Part shown: positions 11,533 to 23,438 of the stretch, piece by piece | Position numbering within the stretch: the first letter of the stretch is position 1 | How the letters are laid out: every line of letters starts with the position of its first letter | Assembly: GCA_000711775.1 (NCBI GenBank) | Contig: ARYC01000819.1 | Span: 46,684-110,683, forward strand | DNA length: 64,000 bases | Direction: 5' to 3' | Origin: Oxytricha trifallax | Lineage: Eukaryota > Ciliophora > Spirotrichea > Sporadotrichida > Oxytrichidae | Notes under the pieces: model-generated | What the model was told of the DNA's origin: nothing | Databases searched by the model: none | Seen by the model: the letters and a program-made list of their open reading frames with translations, nothing else | Program-made: the position numbers and the translations under genes

Positions 11533-12981
11533 ATGGCGGCTAACTTAAATCGCAAAGCAGTCTCTCTTGGCAGTGGATAATCTTAGCTAAACTTTGGATA
11601 AACTAAGAAGCCAGAGATCATATACATTGAAAAGGAGCCAGAGCTTAAAGCTCTTGAGTTTGAATCAGAGGTGTTTGTTCTAGAAATAAATATCAGGAAG
11701 CAGAGAGCAGAGATAAGTATTTAAACGCTAATCGAAGATGTTGAGGAGTTAAAAGAACATCTCCCACTAGAAAAGATTAAAGAATTCTAATGTGATGAAT
11801 GCTAAAATTTCTTCTCAACTGATTCGAGCTTGAAGAGGCACATCAAAGAGATGCACTCTGGGAGAGCTAAGATATATTTTAAGCACGAAAAGGTCGATGG
11901 CAGGTATTAGTGCACGACTTGCATGAAGTCTTACACTCACTCAGCTAAAGTTAAAAGACACATGCAAAAACATCATTTAAGTGAGTTTTTAATGCAAGAT
12001 AAAGAAACATAAAAACTTATACCAGCCAAGAGAAAGTCCAATACTGTAGAGTCTTAAAGAGAGCAGGAAGAGAGACTTAAGAAGCAGAAACGTTTTGAGT
12101 CAATGAACCAACCAGCTAATGAATTATATATAGCATGCTTGTAAGAGAGAGCTATGTATATACCTGCATTAAATGCAGTAGATCTCAGTTTTTGCATTGA
12201 CAACTATTTACATATTGATGTGCCTAACAAGGCAAAACTCATAGTAGTTGATGAGTATGCTTATAAAGTATATCCTTTCAAATATCTTATTAGGAACGAG
12301 CAGTATCAAAATGAGTTTGCCAATGAATACATAATACTAAGAGAGGCTCATAAAAGGTAATGCAAGAACTTGCTTAAACTCGATGGAGTTATTCTTGGAC
12401 ATGGTTTTATTGCACTACGACTTAAGAAATTTGAAATGACTCTAAGAGATTATCTCTACCATAATAGATACCCAGATGACTTGAATGAGATACTCACGGA
12501 AATGACCAAGGGTGTGAAAGAGCTGCATGATCTAGGGTATGTTCATAGAGATTTGAAGCCAGAAAATGTAATGCTAAATCTCTGTCCTTTAGAAATAGTA
12601 GTCATTGATTTCAATAGAGCAATAAGGTAAGAAATAGTGACTTTAGCTAAAGTGCTAGGCACACCTGGGTACTTCCCAATAAGAGAGAAGTGGACTAATG
12701 GCTCTGTTTAGTGGGATGTCTGGGCGGTAGCAGCAATTATTTTAGAGTGCGATATGGAAAGTATGTCGTACTTCGGAACAAAGCAAGAAAAGTAATCAAT
12801 AAGCATGGCTGTTAAACATATAAAGCAAGAAGATGTATGCACTTAGATTAAGAAAATGGTTGAGATGATCATAGTAAGAGCTCCAGCATATCCAAGATCA
12901 TCATTAGAAGATATACTTGAAACATTAAAGAGAGCTAAGTTCAAGAGATACCACAAAGATAAGCAGATAAAATTTGTTTGA
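11533..12981 (+). CDS. TBE 57 kDa zinc-finger/protein-kinase-like protein
   Basis: One open frame of 482 codons from ATG 11533 to TGA 12979. Two C2H2 zinc fingers lie at about residues 95-150: FQCDECQNFFSTDSSLKRHI with a following KEMH, and YQCTTCMKSYTHSAKVKRHM. A kinase fold follows: the catalytic loop YVHRDLKPENVML at about residue 340 is intact, but the metal-binding DFG is DFN (VVIDFNRAI), and a PE-like segment (GTPGYFPIREKW) and WDVWAVAAIILE follow. The known role is unclear; zinc fingers suggest DNA binding and the kinase part may phosphorylate partners. The frame is fully intact, unlike the neighbouring transposase. Confidence 0.93.
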
Positions 12982-13035
12982 ATTAAGCACATTAATACTC
13001 ATTAAATATTCATTAAATTCACATAAAACTTGCGT

Positions 13036-13120
13036 TTTCTCTACTAACCCCAATAAGACCCCAACTATACCCTACAAATCAAAGCACTTATAAACCTCAC
13101 TAAGGGGTTTTGGGGTTTTG
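13036..13120 (-). repeat. TBE right terminal inverted repeat
   Basis: Inverted copy of 9003-9087, ending GGGGTTTTGGGGTTTTG and followed by the second ATT. Confidence 0.97.
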
Positions 13121-13123
13121 ATT

Positions 13124-14234
13124 CATTTATCTTAAATTCATTTGATAGATTAAATAATTAGATGATTATTTAATTGGTGGTTTTATTCTTTTTTCCCATT
13201 AATGAGAATAAAAAAGATTTTGCATTATTTGCATATTCTTATAAAGAATATTTGAATTCAAATTAACTCCTTGATATAATAGTAATCACCTATATTGAAT
13301 TCTAGTAGATTTTGATTTTCTATATATATATATATCCAATAAAAATCTATTACTTTGAGTGAGTAATATTATAGTTTATAACAAATAATATTGCTTTTAT
13401 ATAATGGATTACACTTCAGCAATAGTGAGTTTTACTTTGAGAGTGCTGATGCTAAGCTACGTTAGTTTTTTATTACTAGGGGACACTTTAGTGTTGAGAT
13501 GACTACTACTGTTTTTAAGTAAACAACCCGACCATCTTGTTTTAATTTTGAGATGAGCCATGCTGAAAGAGATTATTAGTGTGAATTTATGTCTGGGGTG
13601 GCTTCTTATCTATTTATTAAGAATTTACGTCATTTGACTAATTAAAAGCATTAAAATATAGTTTGATGTTGCTATAAACATGATTGGAGTAGAATAAAAG
13701 AATCTATATATTCGTGATATCAGTCTTAATTTAACATTTAAGATTCTATAGAACATCTCATTTAAATTAATAAGTAACGTAGTATGTTAAATTCAATCTG
13801 TATCGAAACTACTAAGAGCCTAGCCGAATGCTTAAAATATTGAGAAGGGATATTGGGCATCCACTATGAAGTCATTTTTACCTGTTTTTCCAAATTATAA
13901 GATGAAATCTTTTAGAGTTTGCTTTTTCCTGCCGTCTAATTCTGGTATAAGCTAGAAGTTTATATATTTATTTTATTACTGTAATGCTTGGAAATACAGG
14001 AATATCCAGATATTTTATGTTGAATGTTGGACTATAAAAGATAAAATATCAATTTGAATGTTAAATTTAAATATTCACCAAACTTATTTAAAAACATAAC
14101 TAAAATAAGGCTTTTACTTTTTAATAGTAAAATTAAACCTTAAATCTAGTCACTTTGGAAATGAATTGTTTATATATATATAGATATCAGTGTTTGTCTT
14201 CTGAATGCTTAGTTATAATTTTTTTGCTGCATTT
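13124..14234. other. Flank right of TBE; mostly AT-rich, one open stretch
   Basis: No gene is recognised. Plus-strand 13405-13666 is open to TGA and has protein-like composition (SEFYFESADAKLRQFFITRG, CEFMSGVASYLFIKNLRHL) with higher GC than its surroundings, so it may be an isolated MDS. Another short open stretch (MKSFLPVFPNYKMKSFRVCF) is at about 13867. Neither matches a family I know. Confidence 0.4.
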
Positions 14235-17200
14235 TCAATAATCTTGAATGAGTTTTTCGTATCTTACCATATCCCCTGACTTGTAGCTTTCTAAGTTCTA
14301 AAGAAATATTTTAATATAAAATATAAATTACTTTGTTTTCTAGACTGACACCGATTAATTTGAAGACTTTTGAGAGATTTTAGGTTGAAACTAAGCCAGT
14401 TTAATCAATATCGAAGTTTTTAATCATTTTCATTATGAGGTAATTAATAAATATCAAGTAAAATAAGATTTGATACAAAATGGAAAAAGTTTCTCATATT
14501 AATTTATATGAGTCCTTTATTTGAGACAACGGATACTTTGGTTGGAATAATAGATTTCCCTTGATTTAGAAGCACACTCGTGGATCCACTTTTCATTAAA
14601 CCTTTACCACCGTTCATCAAGTCACCTCTCTCTGTCATTGGTGGTTTTCTAATAGGATCAAGCAAGAACTAATTATTGTGAGTAACATGCATAGCTTTAA
14701 GTTTTGAAGCAGCGAATTTTAGATTTTTAGCTTTAGTTCCTGGAATGAAATCCATTGATTGTTTATGTAAACCAAGTTGTTGAGAAAGCTAGATGTAGTT
14801 TATGTGATCGTCATCCTCACCAAAAATGTTTTGCAATCTTTTCAGCTCTTCTCTTGTCATGTATACTCTATTTTTGGAAACAGCATTTTAAAACTCAATT
14901 GCAGCTACGCTCCCTTTATTATTGATATCTACTTGAGTCAAAGTTCTGTAAATATTCTTCCATTCATAAGCTAATCTTTGTTTAATGATGTCAAGTGGGC
15001 CAACAATGGGCACTTAACTTCTGTATGATTCAAAACCAGAAGATTTTCCTCCAAATACACTAGCTGGGCCACCTCCATTTTGCATTTCTCTTTATGGACT
15101 TGGAGATTGACTATTTTATCTAAAGTGGTTTTATTTTCTTTATAAAGCCCCTTTTGGACTTTCAGTAGTTTTAGGTACATTTTATTACTGCTCAAGTGGT
15201 TTAATTGGATCTAATAGAATTCTAGAAGTCATATTCATTGCCTTCTAGTCTAAATTACGCTTTATATCAGGATTTAATGTTTTTGAGAATACTTGATTCA
15301 TATCAGTAAAGCTCTTTCTCATCTAATTATTTGCATTTCTTGAGTTATTTTGCTCAATCAAATTAGCTATGGCACCCATTCTTTACCCACTAACAGGTGA
15401 AGATGGACTAAAAGTGACATCAATATGCTCTTTCAGAGAGTTTAACTACTCTTAAACTACAGGGGCTGTGTTGTAATTTTCAAGTTCTCTTTATTTAAGT
15501 TTTTATAGAAGTTAAATGTTGAATCTCTTATAATCAACAAGCTATTTGTTCTAAATGCTGCTAAAAGGTCTTAAGACTTTGTTTAAAGTTTTACCATCAA
15601 GTTCTCTCTAGTAGTGCTGTTTGAAAATTTTATTCATCTCGTTTATTAGGACATAGCCATTATTGTCTTTATCTATTTTTTTGATATCCCTCACAACATT
15701 CGCTAATTTGTTATCTCTAAGGATCATTTTAATGAGAAAATCATCAGTAATTGAATCTAATTTTGCAGTTTGTTATTGAGCCATACCTCCTAGTGAAGCA
15801 ATTGCATCAAAATCTTTGTAATTTTCTTCATCTTCCTCATCTTCTTAAGCTTCTAGATTGACCTAATCATAGATTTTTCCAATATGCTAAGTCTTCTCAA
15901 ATTATAGCAGTTTTTCCATACTCACTTAGATTTAATCTTTAGTCTGATCTACTTTTTAAGCATATCCATTTATGAAAATTTTCATTTCTTTCTCAGCCAA
16001 TATAATGCCAAATTATTTTAGCACTTGTTCAAGTTATGCTAAGCTGATTTAAGAGGAGTTTGAATTAGATTTCTATTGAACTTCGCTGATAAACTGTAGA
16101 AATTGGTCTTTTCCAAGCTTTTTATTTACTTTAACCAAAATGAATTAATCTGCTTTATTCTTGAAAATTGTGTAATGCAAGTTACAATATTATCCCATTC
16201 CTTTCGTGTTATTCCAGCAATTTTCAGATTTGCATGTCCTCTGTTTAGCAGGCGGTATATCCTACCTAAAATACAAAAACTCTTCTGGAGAGATATACTT
16301 TCCCACACTCTGTTGTAAGTCTTCGTAAGTTATTTTTCCATCTTTGTCATGATCCATGAAATCAAAAATTTCTCTAAATTGCTCTTCTGTTATTTTCAAA
16401 CTCCAATGATTCAAGTAAGTTCTTACTTCTTAAGGATTGATTGCTCCATTTTTACCTTTGTTTAAGTCAGAGAAAGCTTTCTTAATAGATTTCCATTAAA
16501 GAGAGAATTTTTCAAGTACTGTTTTCATTAGATTGTTATTGATGAGTTAATCTGTGACTATCTAAACAGATTTTGCATTATTTTCAATTTGCTTCCTAAC
16601 ATTATTCTCGTATAATGGATTTTTTACTGAGTCATGTCTGAAGTAAAAGCCTTCGCATGGTTCAATCGCAGTGCCCATCCACTTACAGAAATCTTTGAAA
16701 TCAATCTTACCAACTCTTTTAGAATCCCTGTTTCTAAGCATTGTTTAAATTTCCTTGAAATCAGCGTTTGCTCCATAAAACTTTGCAATATCTTCTGCTG
16801 TGATAAACCCATCATAGTCTTAATCTACATCCAAGAATGCTTTTCTCACAGATGTCCAATTATTTGCGAATTTCGCTCTAATTTAACTCTCCATTTATCT
16901 AATTCTATCAGAGATGACTTAAGAAGACTTTTTGTCATCTTTCATATTTAGCAATTCGTCTTATTTCAGTTTATCTTCTGCATCGTGATCAATTTGTGAC
17001 CCCGCACCATTTTAATCTCTTGAAGGGAAAAACGTCTTCTTAAAAAGTTCGAAGTCCATTGAGCCGTCAGGTCTCTGGTTGAAAATCCTTTCTTTCTTGA
17101 AAAATTCTGCTATTTCTTCAGTTGAAAAGGGCAAGCGATAGATAAGTAAAGTTTTAAAGAAATCCTATTCATGAACAATTCCTTTTCCATTAAAGTCCAT

Positions 17201-17621
17201 GTCTGAAAATGCCTACAATAAATTAAAGTGTAAGATATCAAGCAGATTCGTTATATCTCCCACAAATAATATAAATAGTATCCGAGCATTTGCATTTTAA
17301 TGCTGAGTTATTTTAAGCCTTGTAGTATATTTTATTATTTAATATTAACTAACTATGATTGTTATATTTTACTTACAGCTTCTGGGACCTTATATACTTT
17401 CTTCATTTCCTTAATAATAACTGTCTTGATTTAGTCGCTTCTGTAATAATAAGTTTATTTTAATGATAGTATAATGATTTTCTTACCTGGTGCTGTTTCG
17501 AAGTGTCACATCCAAGCTCATATCTCTGCGTTTATTCTTTAATTCTGAAATGAAAAATTAAATCAATGTTTTTTTAATTAATTTTCTTACACTCCAGCAA
17601 TTTCTCTCCATGAGCTGTCAT
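14235..17621 (-). CDS. EF-hand calcium-binding protein, multi-EF-hand
   Basis: Read on the minus strand with small introns near 17586, 17486 and 17218-17378. The start MTAHGEKLLEQLKNKRRDMS at 17621 is probable (an in-frame ATG also lies at 17648). EF-hand loops include AFSDMDFNGKGIVHEQDF, DVDQDYDGFITAEDI, DFMDHDKDGKITYEDL and KIDKDNNGYVLINEM, with weaker ones near the C-terminus (NFDIDQTGLVSTQNL). The order of several EF pairs separated by charged linkers resembles axonemal EFCAB-type proteins. Removing IES 14440-14512 (pointer TATGAG) joins VSNKGLI to MKMIKNFDI in frame; a last intron at about 14300-14340 then leads to NLESYKSGDMVRYEKLIQDY and TGA at 14235-14237. About 950 residues. Confidence 0.85.
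14440..14512. other. IES in EF-hand gene, pointer TATGAG
   Basis: TATGAG occurs at 14434-14439 and 14507-14512. Deleting one copy plus the AT-rich spacer restores an EF-hand reading frame on the minus strand. Confidence 0.85.
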
Positions 17622-17942
17622 CCCTTAAGATTTCTAAGGCTGCTGCATATTTTACAAAACCTAAGAGTCTATAAATATTTATCAAAATCATAGAATAACT
17701 CAATTGGAATGTAATTTACAGTTAGCTGCTGTGTCCATAACTTTATAGTTAATGTGTGTTATATAAATTTAATAATTATTTTATTGTATTTATATGAAAG
17801 AAATCTGTTTTTATTTTATTTAATCGAAGTATTCTACTATTCGAGTAATTTCATAATAAGTTTGTTACATTTTTTTCAATAATAAATTTAAAAAACAAAG
17901 TTAAAGCATAAAATTAATTTAAATAAATCAAGAATTATTTAA

Positions 17943-20484
17943 ATGGAAAGTAAAAATATCGAGGTGACTCTTAATCTCATCAGTTTAATCTATACTTTGT
18001 AATATGTTGCAGATAATTTGAAACTTTCAAGAAATTATGTGGATAAAAACATCTAGAAATGAGAAGAGTTTAATTTTGAAATATACAAGAATAATTTAGT
18101 AAAGATATTAGAGTAGAAATTTGGTAAGGAAATAGTTTAAATAAAATATAGCCCATAAAAAATTTGAATTTTTCATTAAATTTCCTTTGAAGCAATAAAT
18201 TTAAGCATTTAGTATTGAGTTTTGTCAAATAGTTTTAAATGAGATATTAAACGAATCTGAACAGCTCCTATATTTCAATAATAACAACGATAAAATGTTG
18301 TCAACTGATTTCACATAAAAATAAAGATAAATGCTGATACTTAATTGTGAGAAAATTGTTGAACTTCTGAAAGAATAAATATAATAAACTAAGAAATTTG
18401 AATATTCTCTCAAAAACTTTAAAGATTACACATCGATGTTTAAAAATATTTTACAGCTTCCTGTGTCAAGCAATAAATACTAACATGTCAGGAAAATATT
18501 TCAAATTTATTGGGATTTATTAAGTCAAAAAATTGATTAGAAAACCTTAAACGATCAATTTTATATAAAATTGGAGTTAAATTGTTCAGGTTTTGATGTT
18601 TTCAAATTCAATCAAAATTAAAATGACTTGCCTTTACATTAAGCAGTTTATGAGAATAATTTATCGCCAATTATATACTAAAAATAATTTTAACAAAATA
18701 ATGAATAAAATCGGGTTTAATTTTGTAGTATAAAAAAATTATAAGAATATCATTATTATTAACTAAATAAATCGCAAATCAGACGTATATGTGTTTTACA
18801 TAATTCAACAGATATTTAAGATAAGAATCAAAAACAATTACTCTGGGTAGATTTAAATAAAATTGATTATTATGGTAATTCAGCTTTAATGTTGGCTTAT
18901 AAACTTGGTAATCAAGATGCTCTAAGAATTTTATGTGATCATGGGATAAATCCGAAATTCAAGCCATTCACATAAATTAAGAGTGCCTATGAGTTAGCGA
19001 TTGAGTAGAAAAATAGGGAAGTTCTCAAGATATTCATATAAGCAAATTAAAAAATAAAGTAGATTTACCTTGATGAAATTAGTTTATTTAATTTATTTAT
19101 ATAAATTCTTAAAATTTATTTATCTAATTTCATTTATTGCCTGATTTATATATTAAACTAATGAAAACAAGCAAGAAATGTTTGAAGTTCTTGAGAGCAT
19201 TCCAGATTTTTAAATACACATGAGTTTTGAATGTGAATCCTCGCTTATTCCTTTTCTGAAATCTTTCACACCTCACGATACATTTAAAATCTACAAGTAT
19301 GGCAGCAACATAAGATTAGACTTCTAAAATAAGACTGTGTAAAACTAGATAAATTAAGATTTCAAAAAGAAATAGGGAAGTATCGGGAAATCATAGTTAG
19401 TTAGTCAGTTAAGTTATTAGAAAATTAATATTAATGGGAAATGATACTGAAGGTAAGTATTCCTCCAGACCTAGCCTCCGGATGTATCAAGTTTAGTCGC
19501 CGCCAAACTCGACTCTCTTCCAAACTCACTTCCTTTCATCCATGTAGCCACTCCAAATTTCCAAGCAGATCATGTGCTAACTTTTAAACGTAATGACTGC
19601 TCTGGACGTGCATCCCATTTTTTTAATAGATGCGAACACTTCAGAATCCTATGATTTTCCATGCTTTTTACCAAGTAAAATTATTAGTGAACCCTTTATT
19701 TTGAACCCCCTACTATATCAGAATTGGTCAGTTGATCAACTCTCTGAACATTATGTCCGAAACTTTATCGGGAAATCACAGTCCAGTTTCTTATTTAAAG
19801 GTAGAAATAGTTCAAATGAAGGGGAATTACTCTATGCTGAATAGTATTAGAAAATAAGGTTTATATTAAATAGCTAATTTACTATTTTTATTGTATTTAG
19901 ACAACTAAAAACGTTAGCGAGGATACGTAATGAATGTATTAACAGATATGTACACAAATAAGATTGACTAGGAAATTGACAAGTTGCTTAGAAAAAAAGA
20001 GAAAGCAAAAGAGTATTAAGCACTATCCGTAAATTTAGAAAATTTTAAAGATTGGAGAGGCATGAAGGTCATGAAATAAATTGATGGATACCATGCCTAA
20101 AAAATGAAAGCCAAAGCAAAGTTTCTAATTATATAGTAATCTTAGAATTAAATAGAGAAGAAATTAGATGATCTTAAGAATATAAGAAGCCTTAATTTTG
20201 AGTAATACATTAACAAAAGCAAAGTAGATGCATCTAATATTCAAACTTATCTGGAGAAAAAAACTCAAATATAACCTCGATCATAATCTCAAAGTAAAAT
20301 TAAGAAGTAATAAAAAGAAATTTAACTTGAGTTATACACTGTTCAAGATTATCCAATAAACGTTGAAACACTAAGACCATTTAAATGTCCAAGATTTCTC
20401 CAGATACATTTTAATAAATTTATTTATAAGAAATTTTTCAAAACTAAGTTCTAATAAGATATAATTTTATTAATTAAACTATGA
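17943..20484 (+). CDS. ANKRD13-like ankyrin/GPCR-chaperone-domain protein
   Basis: The frame from about 18180 reads through NDLPLHQAVYENN and DYYGNSALMLAYKLGNQDAL (ankyrin repeats) to about 19164. The next part, EVLESIPDFQIHMSFECESS then DTFKIYKYGSNIRLDFQNKT, matches the GPCR-chaperone (GPCG-AMPBP) domain of ANKRD13. Removing IES 19381-19765 (13-base pointer) gives GSIGKSQSSFLFKGRNSSNE; the last part holds KIDQEIDKLLRKKEKAKEYQ and YTVQDYPINVETLRPF, corresponding to the late conserved parts of that domain. ANKRD13 proteins bind ubiquitinated membrane cargo. The 5' part is unresolved: a possible start MESKNIEVTLNLISL at 17943 meets in-frame TGAs at about 18060 and 18160, so an intron or IES must lie at 18055-18180. 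The join near 19850-19930 is also not fully settled. Confidence 0.8.
19381..19765. other. IES in ANKRD13-like gene with 13-base pointer; coding-like content
   Basis: TATCGGGAAATCA occurs at 19381-19393 and 19766-19778. Removing one copy and the 372 bases between restores the ANKRD13 frame. Unlike typical AT-rich IESs, the interior is GC-richer and open in two plus-strand frames (PPDVSSLVAAKLDSLPNS in one, MTALDVHPIFLIDANTSES in another). Confidence 0.85.
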
Positions 20485-20882
20485 AGATTAATTTAAGCTA
20501 TTTTATTATAACACGCCCAATTTTTTTACATATTGTACTTAAAAAGACCAATAAACTTTATATATTATTTAGATATTTACTATTTTAAGAAATATTAATT
20601 TTGACTTTATATCTTCTTTCGATAATGAATAAGAGGCTTTGTAATTTTAATAATTAAATCTCATATTAATTTATAAGTTTAACAAAAAATTTGAACCTAT
20701 GTAAATCATAATCTAAAAAATGACAAATTTATTTTATTAATTATCGTTTAAGCTTGTACTTTTAATTGTTTCATATACTAGGATTTGCTTCTAAGAATAT
20801 TTCCAAATTTAACGACTTTATTTTCAATTAAGTCCAAATTTCCAAAGATTAATTCCCTATCTCAGCCACTATTCCTCTATTC

Positions 20883-22592
20883 ATGACAGTAAAAGCAAAC
20901 ATAAACTTCACAAATTTCAAATTTCTAAATGATTCAGAGAGATTACCAAGCAACTTTTTCGATCTAGATGAGGAAATATAGCTCATTAATTAAAATCTAA
21001 TATAAAATAATCCAGACTTAATCTATGGTAATTAATTTGGCAATGACCTGTAATAAGACATAAACTATGATAAAATCTTGAAGGACCTTAATGTTTAGCT
21101 TGACATCACAAATGAAAGCAGCTAAATGATCGATTCTAGAATGATGATAAATAATTAGTCTATAACCTCAGAGTAGGGCAAATTACTCTATGATTCTATG
21201 TTAATCAAGTAAGAACAGGTAAATCCATAAAATGTAATAAACTTAAAGTAAAACTAACCAAATAACTTGATATAATCAACTTACGAAGACATGAACTCCC
21301 AAGATTTCTCTGAAAGAATAAATAATCAAAATTTAAGAGCTAGTTAGTAACAGTAAAATATTGTCTAAGATTTGAAGTAAAAATTAGCTTAAAAGGACAT
21401 GATAGTTAACTTCAAAACTATGCAAGATATTTATTAAAAAAGCGCAAAATTGTCTACCCCATAATCAAAGCAGAAAGGTTTTAATTTTAACACAAGTGGC
21501 AATACGATTAAAATGTCTGGGTTGACTAATCAAATATTGAATCAATAACTCTCTAGGATGAGCTCTCTGAAAGATCTAAATCCAATAAAACAAAACTAAA
21601 ATCAGCAACTTATTAATTAAAAGCAATCAAGAGACTCAAAGATATTAGATTTTGAAAATATAATAGAATCTAGAGTTTTTACACCTCAGCAAATTCAAAT
21701 GATTAAATCGATAAAACTCCCATCTTAGAAAAATTTGGTAACTCTAAATCAGACTCTATAGAAATCTAATTAAATTGGTAACTAAAGGATGTAGAAAAAT
21801 GTTAAAAACATTCTGAAGTATCAAACTAACCAAAGCTAAGAAGAACAAAAAGTGTCAATTCAATTGTAATCTACAACAAGAAATACAGCAATCGATACGT
21901 TCGCCTATAATACTTGCGATGCTTATACGAATCATAATTAAGGCCCAAGAAATTAAGATCACTTTTTATTGATAGATGAAATTGAGGAGAATACAGATGT
22001 CTAAGAGACTATGTTAAATAGCGAGTCTACAATTGACATGAGGCTTATCAATAATGATAAGGAAAATTAAAATAACTTATATTAAGAAAACAACTATGAG
22101 AATCAAGATAAATTTATTAAAAGGTAATCACCTTAGAGACTGTAAAGCAAAGGCAATAAAGTGATAGACATGAAAAAATATCAAACCCAACTTTAAAACA
22201 AGCGACCTCAGTTAATTAGTAAAGCTTCTTTTGTCTCAATATAAGAAAAGTCTCCTCATAGATAGAACTCCTTAGGAGACATTAAATTTCAAAACCAAGA
22301 CAATATTCTATGCAAGACCAAAAGTGCTTAGAGAAACAAGAAATTTATAGACGCTGACTTGGGAGAATTAGAAGTGATGAACACTTGGGGTATTAGCAAC
22401 GGTTTTTCACTGTTTAACACAAATTAAAACCTTTAACTCAAATCTAATTTAATGTCTGGGGTAGGCAGCGGGGTGTCAAGCCAAAGACAAAGTCCATTAG
22501 TGAGTAATGGATTCTAGAAATCTTCAGCTAATCAGTCCCCTGTGAATAATTTGAACTCTAAGAGAAACCTTAATTTAATGAATTTCTTTTGA
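20883..22592 (+). CDS. Uncharacterised Gln/Asn-rich protein, 569 aa
   Basis: Single uninterrupted frame from ATG 20883 (MTVKANINFTNFKFLNDSER) to TGA 22590. It is very rich in Gln (TAA/TAG), Asn, Ser and Lys and probably disordered. A modest helical stretch occurs at about residues 235-300, and a more hydrophobic, Gly/Ser-containing part near the C-terminus (VMNTWGISNGFSLFNTN, MSGVGSGVSSQRQSPLVS). No family recognised and no IES seen. Confidence 0.7.
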
Positions 22593-22703
22593 AATTTATA
22601 GTTTTATAATTAAATAGCTTGATATAGCTTAGCTCTTTATTAAGATTATCTTATAATCTAGTTTTTATATTTAATTTAATAATCACTAATTTAAAATTCA
22701 AAC

Positions 22704-23328
22704 ATGATATCAAATTTTCTAACTAATGCATAATATACTAGGCGATTGTTTTCCACAATCTCTTTACAAAAAAATAATTAGAAGACATGTTCGCATGAGT
22801 TTATAGAACATGTAGTAATAACTCAAACAGAGTCTTTATTAAATTTGAGATGTGCAGATTTAGGATATATACCTTATAATCAGGCTCCAAATAAAGTCAA
22901 GTTGTGGGGTATCTTATATAAAAATTATTATAATTAAGTTGATAAGAAAAGTTTCCAATTAATTTCGCTGATTATAAAATGAATAATTTAAAGAGGGTCC
23001 TCCTAGATTTATGAGTCCATTTATGTAATTACAAAATCAATAATTCATAATAAAATCAGTGACTCTTGAGACATCACTTGAAGAACTAAAATTTATCAAT
23101 TAAGGGGAGATGCTACTCAAAAACTGTTTACTTTCCTTATAAAATCAATAAAGCGATCAATTAAGTTAAAATCCAATAGAAATAGATGATATAAAAGTCA
23201 TGTGGAAATAATTGGAGAGAAGCAGTTAAGGCTAAGGGATAAAGCTCAAATAAATTAGAGATGTACTTGTTGAATAGTTTGGCATTGAAAATAATCAATA
23301 AAACTTGGATTAATTTGATATGAAATGA
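22704..23328 (+). CDS. Probable mitochondrial protein, unknown family
   Basis: Starts MISNFLTNAQYTRRLFSTIS, an arginine/serine-rich amphipathic N-terminus typical of a mitochondrial presequence. The first part runs to QVDKKSFQLISLIIK then TGA at about 22980. The second, in another frame (EGPPRFMSPFMQLQNQQF ... IKVMWKQLERSS ... QIRDVLVEQFGIENNQQN), continues to TGA 23326. The frame change implies an IES or intron near 22960-23010 that I could not delimit with a clear pointer. Function unknown. Confidence 0.55.
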
Positions 23329-23438
23329 ATAAGAATACTAACATAATTTCAATTGCTTAGTTATTAATTCTGAAATGTACTTTTAAATCATATACTTTAA
23401 TTAGATTTTTATGAAAATCTATTAAAAGAGATAAACTA

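Larger units (their letters stand above)
9003..13120 (+). mobile_element. Complete TBE transposon (4118 bp)
   Basis: Both ends are 85-base perfect inverted repeats (9003-9087 and 13036-13120) that begin CAAAACCCCAAAACCCC, i.e. one and a half copies of the Oxytricha telomere repeat. The element is flanked by the 3-base direct repeat ATT (9000-9002, 13121-13123), the ANT target duplication known for TBEs. It carries three genes in the usual TBE order: 42 kDa transposase (+), 22 kDa gene (-) and 57 kDa zinc-finger/kinase gene (+). TBEs are eliminated from the developing macronucleus, and their transposases are reported to take part in that elimination. The length matches TBE1. Confidence 0.97.
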
